Positions 1 through 7,634 of a stretch of DNA of 64,000 nt are shown piece by piece; position 1 is the stretch's first letter, and the number at the start of each line of letters is the position of its first letter. The notes under the pieces are model-generated. The model did no database searches, had not been told where the DNA came from, and saw only the letters and a list, made by a program, of their open reading frames with translations. The position numbers and the translations under genes are program-made. This stretch comes from Morganella morganii_D (lineage in GTDB: Bacteria; Pseudomonadota; Gammaproteobacteria; Enterobacterales; Enterobacteriaceae), in contig CP173058.1 in assembly GCA_044772875.1 (NCBI GenBank), positions 1,984,001 through 2,048,000 of the forward strand, in the 5' to 3' direction.

Positions 1-70
1 TTTTACCCCAATGGGGAGAAAGGATTATCTGGTTTGAAAGGATATACGTAGATTTGCATCATATTTAATA

Positions 71-376
71 TCAATGAGTTATAGTCACTCCGGTAAGCTG
101 ATACCCGTTAAACCATTCATGCCAGCCAGTGGCAATAATCTGGCTCCCTTTCTGGCAGGTCATTAGTTCCAGTGCGTTCATATCAAATGCCACCAGCTTC
201 AGCGGGTAGGGGCTACGGCGTTCGCTTTCTGCCTGAACGGTCATTATTGCCATTACTTTACCGGTTGCCGTCTTAACCCGCTGAGGTGGCTTTGTGACGG
301 TGCCGGTTACTGTGGCTATGACGGACTTTGCTTTTCGGTATGTTAGCCCCGAACTGAAAGTTTTATCTATTGGCAT
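71..376 (-). CDS. Small OB-fold-like (SSB-like) protein of the integrative element
   Basis: A 101-residue product. The middle (about residues 20-50) reads VTGTVTKPPQRVKT then a beta-strand-rich stretch, the style of small OB-fold single-strand-binding proteins of phages and plasmids. I chose ATG at 376 because an AGGA sits six bases upstream; a longer reading would begin at TTG. It lies at the left edge of the P4-like element and points out of the window. It has no signal peptide or membrane segment. SSB-like is inferred from fold style only; no catalytic motif is visible. Confidence 0.5.
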   Translation of the reverse strand: MPIDKTFSSGLTYRKAKSVIATVTGTVTKPPQRVKTATGKVMAIMTVQAESERRSPYPLKLVAFDMNALELMTCQKGSQIIATGWHEWFNGYQLTGVTITH

Positions 377-513
377 AGGCAATCCTAAAGGTCTATTTTA
401 AGCAAAGAACTGATGCTATTCATAATAACCAAGCAAGCATAATTTTAAATAATGCTTGCTGATTTAAATATTGATGATGATAATAGCCACATCATATATC
501 AAAGGATTTCAGC

Positions 514-1542
514 ATGACTATTGAAAATGAATCACCCCAAGCCAAAGGCGGCAAAGCTCGAGCTGAGAAATTGACTGCTACTGAACGAAAAGAGGTTGCT
601 CAGAATGCAGCCAACAAACGCTGGGAAAAAATCAAGAAAGCTCTTCCATCTACTCAACTTGAAGGTGTTTTAAAAATAAATGACACCGAGCTGGAAGTGG
701 CAGTGCTGAATAATGGAAAACGAATAATTTCTCAATCATCCGTATTTAAAGCTCTAGGACGCCCAAGCCGAGGCGTGAGAGCCACTCTTGATGGCGAGAT
801 CATACTCCCTGCTTTCATGGATGCAGCGAATCTAGTTCCATATATAAATCATGACCTTATGGACGCGATCAAACGTGAGCGTTTTTTGGACAATTCAGGT
901 GCCGAACTTGAGGGTTATGACGCTTCAATTTTGCCATTAGTTTGTGATGTTTATCTCAAAGCTCGTCAAGATGGAGCCTTAAAATCCAACCAGATGGATA
1001 CAGCACAAAAAGCTGAAATATTAGTTCGTTCACTTGCGAAAGTCGGAATTATAGCCTTAGTTGATGAAGCAACCGGCTACCAAGAAATTCGCCCCAAGGA
1101 CGCATTACAAGCTTATCTGGACAAAATAATAAGCAAGGAACTCGCTGCTTGGGCAAAAAAATTTCCTGATGAGTTTTATGAAAATATCTATAAATTAAGA
1201 AATTGGCCTTGGAGTGGCATGAGTAAAAACAGATTTAGTGTAGTTGCCCACTATACCAGAGATCTTGTATATGAGCGCCTGGGAGATTCCATTCTTCAAG
1301 AACTCGAGAAAAAAACCCCCAAACAATCTAATGGTCAACGGAAAAATAAAATGCACCAATGGCTTACCGATGATGTTGGCAACCCGATGCTCTCCCAGCA
1401 TTTACATTCTTTAATAATGGTTCAACGTTTAGCAATTGCTAATGGATATGGATGGAATCGATTTATTAAGATGGTTGACCAAGTTATGCCGCGAAAAGGT
1501 GGCACATTTGAACTTGAGCTGAACGATACATCTCTGGATTAA
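514..1542 (+). CDS. P63C domain-containing protein
   Basis: A 342-residue protein. The first 50 residues are lysine/alanine-rich (GGKARAEKLT), followed by a region resembling the P63C family: SQSSVFKALGRPSRG near residue 75, then LVCDVYLKARQDGAL and a C-terminal W-rich helical part with NWPWSGMSKNR. P63C proteins occur on mobile elements and their biochemical role is not established. The start has AAAGGA seven bases upstream. It is the only long plus-strand gene in this part of the element, flanked by minus-strand genes, so it is probably its own transcription unit. Family membership is recognised from sequence; the function is unknown. Confidence 0.75.
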   Translation: MTIENESPQAKGGKARAEKLTATERKEVAQNAANKRWEKIKKALPSTQLEGVLKINDTELEVAVLNNGKRIISQSSVFKALGRPSRGVRATLDGEIILPAFMDAANLVPYINHDLMDAIKRERFLDNSGAELEGYDASILPLVCDVYLKARQDGALKSNQMDTAQKAEILVRSLAKVGIIALVDEATGYQEIRPKDALQAYLDKIISKELAAWAKKFPDEFYENIYKLRNWPWSGMSKNRFSVVAHYTRDLVYERLGDSILQELEKKTPKQSNGQRKNKMHQWLTDDVGNPMLSQHLHSLIMVQRLAIANGYGWNRFIKMVDQVMPRKGGTFELELNDTSLD

Positions 1543-1721
1543 TAATTTAATGATAAATATCGAGGCTATTGCTATCAAACGAATTCATACCCGATAGATA
1601 GAAATCGCCTCTTTCCCGTTATAATTCAGGCGATTGAATTCATTTTGTAACGGTCCCTGATGAGGTTATTTTAGCTGCTGATGTCTTTTCTGTTTCATCA
1701 CATCTATCCGGGTCATTACCA

Positions 1722-1748
1722 TAAAAAAATCCTGCCGTTTGGCAGGAT
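1722..1748 (-). terminator. Intrinsic terminator of the minus-strand small-gene operon
   Basis: A perfect 8-bp stem ATCCTGCC/GGCAGGAT with a GTTT loop. On the minus strand it is followed by a run of seven T. It lies 19 bases past the stop of the last gene (1767). The rest of 1543-1766 shows no gene. Confidence 0.85.
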
Positions 1749-1766
1749 CTGAGGAATCATCTGTAA

Positions 1767-2267
1767 TCACGGATAATTCATTGCCGTAGTCACCCGCCCT
1801 TTCGGTTTCGTATTTACGGTCTGACGTGCTCCGGTGTCCGGATTGATGAACGTAATCTCAATCGGGATACTTTCCTGCCCGGCGGTCAGCGATTCCCGGA
1901 TGGCTTTGGACAAAGCATCCACAATTTGCTGAGTATCCGGCTGTGCGGGATGATTTATTGCCGGCATATCCGGGACTGCGTTTTCAGCGGCCCACCGCTC
2001 ACGCTGCGCCTCCAGTTTATCCGGATGCCGGAGTCCCGCCCACCTCGGGCTGTTCACCGCATCGTCAATAGAAGCCATCATTTCCTGATAAGTATACGGC
2101 TGTGCGTCTGACTCCTGCCGGATAATGCCATTCATCATCTGTCCGGTGTCTGATTTTTCACTGACTGAGGCAGCGGCGGCACAGTACATCAGACTGCGCC
2201 CGGCGTAACCCTGAGCGCGTGGTGTGTCCGGTGACAGGTGAGCAAATGAATAAGTATCAGGTTTCAT
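1767..2267 (-). CDS. Hypothetical protein, last gene of the P4-like operon
   Basis: A 166-residue, polar, probably cytoplasmic protein. Visible features are a proline-rich stretch at about residues 95-110 (MPAINHPAQPDTQQIVD) and a C-terminus containing IPIEITFINPDTGARQTVN. The start at 2267 has a strong GGGGGAG Shine-Dalgarno. It follows the 225-residue gene after a 15-base gap and is closed by a terminator, so it is the distal gene of the operon starting near 4468. I do not recognise the family. The good ribosome site and normal codon use make it a real gene. Confidence 0.6.
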   Translation of the reverse strand: MKPDTYSFAHLSPDTPRAQGYAGRSLMYCAAAASVSEKSDTGQMMNGIIRQESDAQPYTYQEMMASIDDAVNSPRWAGLRHPDKLEAQRERWAAENAVPDMPAINHPAQPDTQQIVDALSKAIRESLTAGQESIPIEITFINPDTGARQTVNTKPKGRVTTAMNYP

Positions 2268-2282
2268 CGTCTCCCCCTGCGG

Positions 2283-2960
2283 TTACGGCAGAGTAACGCC
2301 GGTTTCTTTGTAGGTGGCTCTCAGCTTCTCTGCTGCTTTCGCCATATCGCGCTGGTATTCCTCATCGGCTTTCTGCCGGGCTTCGGTATTGTCAGGTGTA
2401 TCCGGATTGGATGCGTTCATTGCCTGACGGGTGCGCTCAATCATTTTCTGCACTTCATCTTCGGTCATCGGCTCTTCCATCTTTTTCAGTGCCTGTACTG
2501 CCTGATGCCGGGCGGTCATATAACCGTTGATATCACCGTGTTGTGACGATACCTGTAATGCCTTTATGACGCGTTCCTCATCGTCGAGAAATTCCCAGGT
2601 CGGATCATTCTCTTCCATGTACTTCACGGTGAACTTTGACAGGTATTCCGGTTCATCCCGCAGACGGGCACGGATTTTCTTTGAGGACAAGTCTGTCTCA
2701 CGCAGCAGATGTACCGCCAGTGCCGGACTCGCTGCCGCTTCTTCCGATACCGCCACATTGTGAGCGCGGCTGTGTTTCTTCGGGGCTTCCGGCTGGTCAT
2801 CTGAAACCATCAGGGCGGCGGCATTCTGAACCTGCTGATTGTCTGTAGTGTCGCTTTCAGCTCCGGCGGTCAGATGCCCGAAACTCTGCGCGGCTGCGTT
2901 CTTCTGTTTTTTCATTTTCTTCCGGCTCCCCACCAAATGCGATAACGTGAATATTCCCAT
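2283..2960 (-). CDS. Hypothetical protein of the P4-like operon
   Basis: A 225-residue hydrophilic protein with a basic N-terminus (SRKKMKKQKNAAAQS) and long charged helical stretches, for example EEAAASPALAVHLLRETDL and KKMEEPMTEDEVQKMIERT. The C-terminal 50 residues look coiled-coil-like. It starts two bases after the stop of the zinc-finger primase-like gene and has GGAGG seven bases before ATG, so translation is probably coupled. In intact P4-type elements this position is filled by the rest of the alpha primase-helicase, but I see no helicase motif here. Function unknown. Confidence 0.6.
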   Translation of the reverse strand: MGIFTLSHLVGSRKKMKKQKNAAAQSFGHLTAGAESDTTDNQQVQNAAALMVSDDQPEAPKKHSRAHNVAVSEEAAASPALAVHLLRETDLSSKKIRARLRDEPEYLSKFTVKYMEENDPTWEFLDDEERVIKALQVSSQHGDINGYMTARHQAVQALKKMEEPMTEDEVQKMIERTRQAMNASNPDTPDNTEARQKADEEYQRDMAKAAEKLRATYKETGVTLP

Positions 2961-2962
2961 GA

Positions 2963-3583
2963 TTACCCCTCCACCTGCTTCAGTGCTTTATCCACCAGTT
3001 TCCGGGCGACTTCATGCAGAGTCGGCTTAATCCCGAGTCCTGACCGGTTGTGTTCTTCCTGCTGGATCTTCCGTAATGCGTCCATCTGCGTCTGTGCCCC
3101 GGTTACTTCATCACCGCGCCGGATAACCAGCAGCATGGAACTATCCTCCAGCAGCCTGACGGGGCACGTATGCCCCTTTGCAGTCAGGTAGGCAGATTGT
3201 CCGGTAGTCGTCTGTGCCACCAGCTTACTGACCTTTTCTGCTATCGGCGGTGCCGCTGATTTCGGAGCCTCCTGTCTGGCCGGTTCCGGTAACGGCAGTG
3301 ATAACGCCTGTGATACCTCTTTGGCCGCATCGAGAACGGATATCCCTTTCACCTTTGCGATTAAATCCAGCCCGTCCCCGTGGTTCGGCGCATCACACTG
3401 ACGGCAGAACCAGTTACCGTTATGGTGATCGTCAATAAAGTGAAAGCGGTCAGTCCCGCCGCAAACCGGGCATGCACCATGCTTTCCCCGTTCCGGCACA
3501 TCAACACCACAGGCGGACAGGACACTGCTCCAGTGATTTACGGCGCTCCGCTTCACCTCACGGATTAAATCAATGTTTGCCAT
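2963..3583 (-). CDS. Primase zinc-finger protein (P4 alpha N-terminal-like)
   Basis: A 206-residue protein. Residues 25-65 hold a CHC2-like zinc ribbon: CGV, CPVCGGTDRFHF, then NWFCRQCDAPNHGDGLDL, as in the N-terminus of P4-type alpha primases. The middle (PVRLLEDSSMLLVIRRGDEV then TGAQTQ) matches the start of the region before the Toprim core of such primases. After that the protein diverges and ends. There is no Toprim acid triad and no helicase motif, whereas P4 alpha is close to 780 residues. It may bind DNA or RNA or may be a decayed primase. It overlaps the upstream gene by 14 bases and has a GGAGG site. Confidence 0.7.
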   Translation of the reverse strand: MANIDLIREVKRSAVNHWSSVLSACGVDVPERGKHGACPVCGGTDRFHFIDDHHNGNWFCRQCDAPNHGDGLDLIAKVKGISVLDAAKEVSQALSLPLPEPARQEAPKSAAPPIAEKVSKLVAQTTTGQSAYLTAKGHTCPVRLLEDSSMLLVIRRGDEVTGAQTQMDALRKIQQEEHNRSGLGIKPTLHEVARKLVDKALKQVEG

Positions 3584-3896
3584 TGTCTACCTCCGTGTAC
3601 GGGAAGCCTTCACGCTGGTAAATTTTGAACTGCGCCTCGTCAGCATTGAAAGCTAAAGCCTCTGCGATCCGTGGTAAATACATCAGGGATTCACTGATAC
3701 GGTGCAAATCTTCTTTTGCCTGGCTATCACTGTAATTTTCACTGTCACATGCCCAAAATGCACATTCCCCCATGACTTTTAAGGTAGCCATCAGACCATC
3801 AAGCGTGTCCGATGAGGCATTACGTAAATCCCGTAATTCGTCCGTGCTCATTGAATCCATATCACGGCGGATTAAATGGTTATAGATATCAGCCAT
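3570..3896 (-). CDS. Hypothetical small helical protein of the P4-like operon
   Basis: A 108-residue, acidic, mainly helical protein (STDELRDLRNASSDTLDGL, then DLHRISESLMYLPRIAEAL). It has no signal peptide or membrane segment. ATG at 3896 is preceded by GGGGGA. It starts two bases after the previous gene and overlaps the next by 14, so it is an internal cistron of the operon from 4468 to 1767. I do not recognise the family. Its compact helical style resembles the two preceding 62-residue products. Confidence 0.6.
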   Translation of the reverse strand: MADIYNHLIRRDMDSMSTDELRDLRNASSDTLDGLMATLKVMGECAFWACDSENYSDSQAKEDLHRISESLMYLPRIAEALAFNADEAQFKIYQREGFPYTEVDNGKH

Positions 3897-3898
3897 GA

Positions 3899-4087
3899 TT
3901 ATTTTCCCCCGCTCAGAACGTCAGCCAACTGAATCTGAACCCGGTCCGCGTAGTCCAGTGCGATACTGATCATATTGGCTGTTTCGGTATCTTCTTCCGC
4001 GTCCAGCCAGGTGGTCAGCAAGGTTTCCAGTTTCCGGATATCCATCATCGGGTTTTCCAGTAATACCGCTAATTCATTGTTTTTCAT
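3899..4087 (-). CDS. Hypothetical small protein, possible paralogue of its neighbour
   Basis: A 62-residue acidic helical protein. Its C-terminal half, MISIALDYADRVQIQLAD, lines up with LISIACDLNQQISQSLRD of the adjacent 62-residue product, suggesting a tandem duplication. It overlaps that gene by four bases (ATGA-type), which implies coupled translation. Many P4-like elements carry such tiny genes between the Icd-like gene and the primase. No function can be assigned. Confidence 0.55.
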   Translation of the reverse strand: MKNNELAVLLENPMMDIRKLETLLTTWLDAEEDTETANMISIALDYADRVQIQLADVLSGGK

Positions 4088-4272
4088 GCTGACACCCCAT
4101 CTTCATCACGTAAGGACTGGCTGATCTGCTGGTTTAAGTCACAGGCTATTGAAATCAAGTTGAGTAAATCCGGCGAACACTCATTCGCTGCCTGTTCCGG
4201 AATGACGCAGTAAAGCGAACTCACTAAACTTGCTTTGTATTTCGCGGTATCAATACAGATAGCATCAGACAT
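4084..4272 (-). CDS. Hypothetical small protein, possible paralogue of its neighbour
   Basis: A 62-residue protein with the same length and C-terminal helix style as the product of 3899-4087. It is preceded by GGGGGTGA and overlaps the end of the Icd-like gene by eight bases. The short overlaps on both sides place it firmly inside the operon. Function unknown. Confidence 0.55.
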   Translation of the reverse strand: MSDAICIDTAKYKASLVSSLYCVIPEQAANECSPDLLNLISIACDLNQQISQSLRDEDGVSA

Positions 4273-4468
4273 AGTTCACCCCCTGACGGATACGGGCAGT
4301 GAAGACCAGCAGCAGACCAGGAAGCTGCGAACGGGCTTCATCCTCTGTATGTGCGATGACGTGGTGATAGGTGGCTTTATTTTCCTGACATTCAGCGAAA
4401 CGCCAGGTGAAAACGATATTCGGAGTGAGACTGTTCCGCCCTGTTACGGGTGTGATATGCTTATTCAT
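4265..4468 (-). CDS. Icd-like protein of a P4-type element
   Basis: A 67-residue product starting MNKHITPVTGRNSLTPN and ending LLLVFTARIRQGVNYV. The pattern 'SLTPN...TWRFAE...A..ARSQL...LVFTARI' matches small proteins annotated as Icd-like host cell division inhibitors in P4-type satellites. I start at 4468; a longer open frame continues upstream to 5032 but lies across the RHH gene and its operators and is not credible. It is the first gene of the seven-cistron minus-strand operon. Inhibition of host division is the role proposed for P4 Icd; it is not shown for this homologue. Confidence 0.65.
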   Translation of the reverse strand: MNKHITPVTGRNSLTPNIVFTWRFAECQENKATYHHVIAHTEDEARSQLPGLLLVFTARIRQGVNYV

Positions 4469-4564
4469 AGCTACCTCGATAATTTGCGTATCGTTGGTGG
4501 TCAGACGCCTCGGTAGTGTTTCCGCACACCGGGGCGTTGTTTTTATAGGTACATACATGTTAGT

Positions 4565-4607
4565 GTGTACACCTATTGAAAATAACACTACATTAATAGG
4601 TGTACAC
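4565..4607. promoter_or_regulatory. Perfect inverted repeat, probable operator of the RHH gene
   Basis: GTGTACACCTATT (4565-4577) and AATAGGTGTACAC (4595-4607) form a perfect 13-bp inverted repeat with a 17-base spacer. Each arm contains the palindrome GTGTACAC. A degenerate third copy, ATAGGTACATAC, lies at 4545-4556. The right arm abuts the ATG at 4608, and its AGG may double as the ribosome site. This is typical of autorepression by ribbon-helix-helix proteins. The site also lies upstream of the divergent Icd-like operon, so it may control both. Confidence 0.65.
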
Positions 4608-4802
4608 ATGTCAACTATCATTAAACGGGATAAACAACCAAAAGGAACAGGAAAAGCACCACCGTTCCATATGCGTATCACTCCAGACCTAAAAGAACAA
4701 TTTGATTCAGAAGCGCAAAAAGACGGTGTAAGCCTTGCAAGCTGGTTGAAAGAGTTAGGCCGCGCTGAACTGCAAAGGCGAGGTATTGAACCCAAAGGCT
4801 GA
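4608..4802 (+). CDS. Ribbon-helix-helix (Arc/MetJ-type) DNA-binding protein
   Basis: A 64-residue protein. Residues 19-62 read PFHMRITPDLKEQFDSEAQK then DGVSLASWLKEL, the strand-helix-helix pattern of RHH regulators and HicB C-termini. The start at 4608 is chosen because it follows the operator repeat directly and the upstream extension is low-complexity and overlaps the Icd-like gene. It is divergent from the minus-strand operon and closed by a terminator at 4912-4939. It probably represses itself and the divergent operon. It could be an orphan antitoxin, but no toxin gene sits beside it. Confidence 0.7.
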   Translation: MSTIIKRDKQPKGTGKAPPFHMRITPDLKEQFDSEAQKDGVSLASWLKELGRAELQRRGIEPKG

Positions 4803-4911
4803 ACCGAGTGAATATCATTCACATGGTTACTATGCTGAACCAACCCGATATCATCGGGGAGCCTCTGAACTGACCCAATAATATTGGTGTAGTCCGTATA
4901 AAGCTGAATGA

Positions 4912-4939
4912 AGACAGCCGCTACGCTGTCTTTTTTCTT
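4912..4939 (+). terminator. Intrinsic terminator after the RHH gene
   Basis: GACAGC/GCTGTC stem followed by six T on the plus strand, 110 bases after the RHH stop. The interval 4803-4911 contains no recognisable gene. Confidence 0.75.
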
Positions 4940-5031
4940 TTGCGTGTAACCGGCTGTTACGCACGGCCCTGCAAATACCAGACACACACCGCCCGGCCAA
5001 TGAGGAGATTTCTTCTGGCAGGTGATCATCA

Positions 5032-5733
5032 TCAGCCTCCTATCCGGCTGACCGGACTCATCAGCATAGCGAACTGCTCAATCCGTCTGCTGACTTCACG
5101 CAATGCCTGAGTAGCGGTTAACCCAGAACTAATCGCATCCTGAAATGCCGCCTGTTCAATTTTCTGCATACAGACCAATAAGCCTAATTGTTGCTCGTCT
5201 GCGCTGGCACGTTCGCCGGTGAGTAAGCCGGTTAATCGGTTCTCTGCACGGGCAAGGTTGATGTAATGGTATCTATCTGCGCCTAAGTCTCTGAGTGCGT
5301 CCCGTGATTCATGGTAATGGGGCAGATACTCACGGCGGATAGGTTCAGCAGCGCGCTTCTTACTGAATGCTTTGGTAACGTCCAACTTGAACTGAGTCAT
5401 TTTTTCATGATCCCGCCCACGGACAATACGGCACATAAAATCGAACTGATTTTCATTGAGTAGATAATAAATCTGAGAACGCCCGCGTTTTGATTTTCCC
5501 GATTTCAAATCGGACAATTCTTTTTCACTATGTCTTGGCAATGTACCCAGCTCACGCAAACAGCTAAGGTTCTTTTTAATAATATTCACAAGACTTTCGT
5601 GTTGTATTCCGACGCGTCCGGCAAACAGGCGACTGTCAATTCTTGGTTCAGTTTTGTGCTGAACCAAAATAGCGTCTGAACTGATTTCAGGGTGAGCGAA
5701 GCCCTGATCCATTACGGTCATTTTCTTTTTCAT
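5032..5733 (-). CDS. Rha-family phage regulatory protein
   Basis: A 233-residue protein. Residues 30-125 fit the phage Rha family: an SRLFAGRVGIQHESLVNII helix-turn-helix-like start, a basic loop GKSKRGRSQIYYLL, then ENQFDFMCRIVRGRDHEKM and QFKLDVTKAF. The C-terminal 90 residues are helical and unrelated. Rha proteins regulate lysogeny or replication in phages and satellites. It is on the minus strand between the AlpA pair and the Icd operon. The start at 5733 has a weak AGAGACG site. Confidence 0.75.
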   Translation of the reverse strand: MKKKMTVMDQGFAHPEISSDAILVQHKTEPRIDSRLFAGRVGIQHESLVNIIKKNLSCLRELGTLPRHSEKELSDLKSGKSKRGRSQIYYLLNENQFDFMCRIVRGRDHEKMTQFKLDVTKAFSKKRAAEPIRREYLPHYHESRDALRDLGADRYHYINLARAENRLTGLLTGERASADEQQLGLLVCMQKIEQAAFQDAISSGLTATQALREVSRRIEQFAMLMSPVSRIGG

Positions 5734-5870
5734 AATTTCGTCTCTTTATTTAATTAATAAGAGCTGTCGCGACAACGTATCCAGACTGAACTAAATTTGT
5801 AGCAAACTCCCGCAAAACAGAACTGAGAATAAATAAAAGCTGTTTTGCGTGTAATTGCAGACTAATTCTG

Positions 5871-6149
5871 TTAGTCCGGTTTCCGACTGTGCGGGTTATT
5901 AGCGTTGTCTACTTTCGGTGGATTATGAATCCAGAAAAGCAAATCACTCAGCAGCCAGGCACAGGAATTACGGCCCAACATTTTACGAGCTGGAAAGCGT
6001 TCCTCTTTTTCGAGTGTATATGCTGTGGATCGGGAAATTGAGGTAATGTGCTGACGCTCTTTTTCACGAATGAGACGATCATACGGCTCACTATATTCAT
6101 TTAATAACGCGAGACGCTCTTCAGCAGTCGGTGGAATGAATTTATCCAT
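5871..6149 (-). CDS. AlpA-like regulator, C-terminal variant
   Basis: A 92-residue protein. Residues 35-75 read TSISRSTAYTLEKEERFPAR then KMLGRNSCAWLLSDL, the winged HTH pattern of the AlpA family (serine-containing HTH, aromatic 'FPA' turn, then the recognition segment). The usual N-terminal 'LxxxxV' helix is changed. It overlaps the canonical AlpA gene by one base, so the two are co-transcribed. Two AlpA-type regulators in tandem are seen in some P4-like elements. The exact role is unknown. Confidence 0.6.
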   Translation of the reverse strand: MDKFIPPTAEERLALLNEYSEPYDRLIREKERQHITSISRSTAYTLEKEERFPARKMLGRNSCAWLLSDLLFWIHNPPKVDNANNPHSRKPD

Positions 6150-6367
6150 TACAGCACCTCCCCGGAGCGGGATTCTGCGATTTTATTCGCTACCCACGCA
6201 TCAACCTCTGATTCAACAAAGGCGATGGAACGAGAGCCGATTTTTACCTGTTTCGGGAATTTGCCGGCATCAATAAGTTTGTATAGCCACGGCTTAGAGC
6301 AGCCGGTACGCCGAATGACTTCTGGCAGACGGATGAGACTTTCTTTCGGTGTAGTAATTACTGACAT
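6149..6367 (-). CDS. AlpA family transcriptional regulator
   Basis: A 72-residue protein with the full AlpA pattern: LIRLPEVIRRTGCSKPWLYK, then FPKQVKIGSRSIAFVESEVD and AWVANKI. AlpA of CP4-57 activates excision of its element, and homologues in P4 satellites regulate excision or replication. It leads the minus-strand regulatory pair. Upstream lie 20-bp repeats (6458-6507) that could be its control region. The family call is firm; the regulatory target is inferred. Confidence 0.9.
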   Translation of the reverse strand: MSVITTPKESLIRLPEVIRRTGCSKPWLYKLIDAGKFPKQVKIGSRSIAFVESEVDAWVANKIAESRSGEVL

Positions 6368-6457
6368 ATAACCCCCTGTATTATTCCTTTAAATACCGCA
6401 AGATACGATAGGATTATACAAGGCTATAATTTTGTTATAATAAACAAAACCTATATT

Positions 6458-6507
6458 AACCGCTTAGGGTATACCGAAAGCGGTTACAGTATACCTTAAG
6501 CGGTTTT
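6458..6507. repeat. 20-bp periodic repeats with AAGCGGTT motif
   Basis: AAGCGGTT occurs at 6478-6485 and 6498-6505, and its inverse AACCGCTT at 6458-6465, all exactly 20 bases apart. GTATACC follows the same period (6469-6475 and 6489-6495). The block spans the 3' end of the 334-residue gene and the AlpA promoter region. It may be an operator or iteron array, or may help terminate the AT-rich gene. Confidence 0.5.
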
Positions 6508-7500
6508 TACTGGCCTAAAACTGGCATTTCTTAACCAATCTTTAATTGTTTTGGCCTTAGGTGAATCGTTGTAATGAGATTTGCATTTGCTATATATAAA
6601 TATGCTCATTTCTTCTAATGACATTGAAGGCGCTTCTCTCCATTTAAGCTCAGCCTCATTTAAACAAAAATTTTTCCTTAAATGCTCTTTACGTCCACCT
6701 TTTGCACCCAATCTTTTTGGAGCGCCTTTCCCGACTTTATAAGCATGCTCAAGAGATATAGTATGATAAAAGCATAATGTTGCTAATTCATAAGCAAATT
6801 TATGCTCTTTATTTTTCAAATGTAATACTATTTGATATAGAATTGGTTTAAATACATTCACTGGCAATCCCAATGCATTAACCATATCTGTTGTTGATTG
6901 TTCCAACCTGGCATAGTAACTTTCATAACCAGCTATTGGCTTCCTTTCTAAGAATGAAATTAAAACCTCATTACTCGGAGGGACTTCCTTAATAAAAAAT
7001 TTATTAATCACTGATAAGAAATACCTACCACCATCACTAATTAACTTAGGATCAAATGTTTTATATATTAAATTCGCATCATTATATTTTGATGATAACT
7101 CTTTAAAACGATTAGCTAACTCAAGTAATTTATGTTGATCATTCTTAGCTAACTCAGCAAGAGATTTAAATTCAGCTATTATTAGGAGAAGGTTTTTATT
7201 ACCTGACTTTATAATTTCATCTTCCGCAAAGTTTATTACTTTTGAAAAAATATTAACAATACTGTCAGTATCCTCAATAAATTCAATAAACCCTCTAATA
7301 AAATAATAATCAATATCATTCTTACTAACTAATGGGAGAACTTCCTGTAATATTTCTTTATGTGATTTACCAGAAATCATATTTTTAAATATTATAAATG
7401 AATTATAGTTACCTTCCATAACGCCACCCAGCCCCCTCTTTCTGTAGGAGCTATGCCAGCCAGTAGAGGTGTACTGGTTTTCGGGGATCAGCCTAGGCAT
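6496..7500 (-). CDS. AT-rich cargo protein of unknown function beside the integrase
   Basis: A 334-residue protein. The start may be at 7500 or at an internal ATG at 7419 (MEGNYNSFIIFKN). It is helix-rich with no signal peptide or convincing membrane segment. The C-terminal 80 residues hold a basic patch GAPKRLGAKGGRKEHLRKN and an HTH-like end, KTIKDWLRNASFRP. The gene is far more AT-rich than its neighbours, a sign of recent transfer. It sits between the AlpA regulators and the integrase, next to the integration site, where P4-type elements often carry anti-phage cargo. A defence role is an inference from location only. Confidence 0.6.
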   Translation of the reverse strand: MPRLIPENQYTSTGWHSSYRKRGLGGVMEGNYNSFIIFKNMISGKSHKEILQEVLPLVSKNDIDYYFIRGFIEFIEDTDSIVNIFSKVINFAEDEIIKSGNKNLLLIIAEFKSLAELAKNDQHKLLELANRFKELSSKYNDANLIYKTFDPKLISDGGRYFLSVINKFFIKEVPPSNEVLISFLERKPIAGYESYYARLEQSTTDMVNALGLPVNVFKPILYQIVLHLKNKEHKFAYELATLCFYHTISLEHAYKVGKGAPKRLGAKGGRKEHLRKNFCLNEAELKWREAPSMSLEEMSIFIYSKCKSHYNDSPKAKTIKDWLRNASFRPVKTA

Positions 7501-7580
7501 AGCTTTATTCTTATCGTCTACGCCAGTCTACTAAAGACTACTACCCCTGTCTATTTATCCAGTTCACGTATTCCGGATAT

Positions 7581-7609
7581 AAAAAAACCAGCCTTTACTC
7601 TGGCTGGTT
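7581..7609 (-). terminator. Intrinsic terminator after the integrase
   Basis: ACCAGCC/GGCTGGT stem with an eight-base loop, followed on the minus strand by seven T. It lies 26 bases past the integrase stop. Confidence 0.8.
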
Positions 7610-7634
7610 CGGTATGCTGCAGGTGAGTTATATC

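Noticed and set aside
4469..5032. Long upstream extension of the Icd-like frame (255 codons)
   Set aside because: It crosses the RHH gene and its operator and has no family-like sequence; the 67-residue form matches the family.
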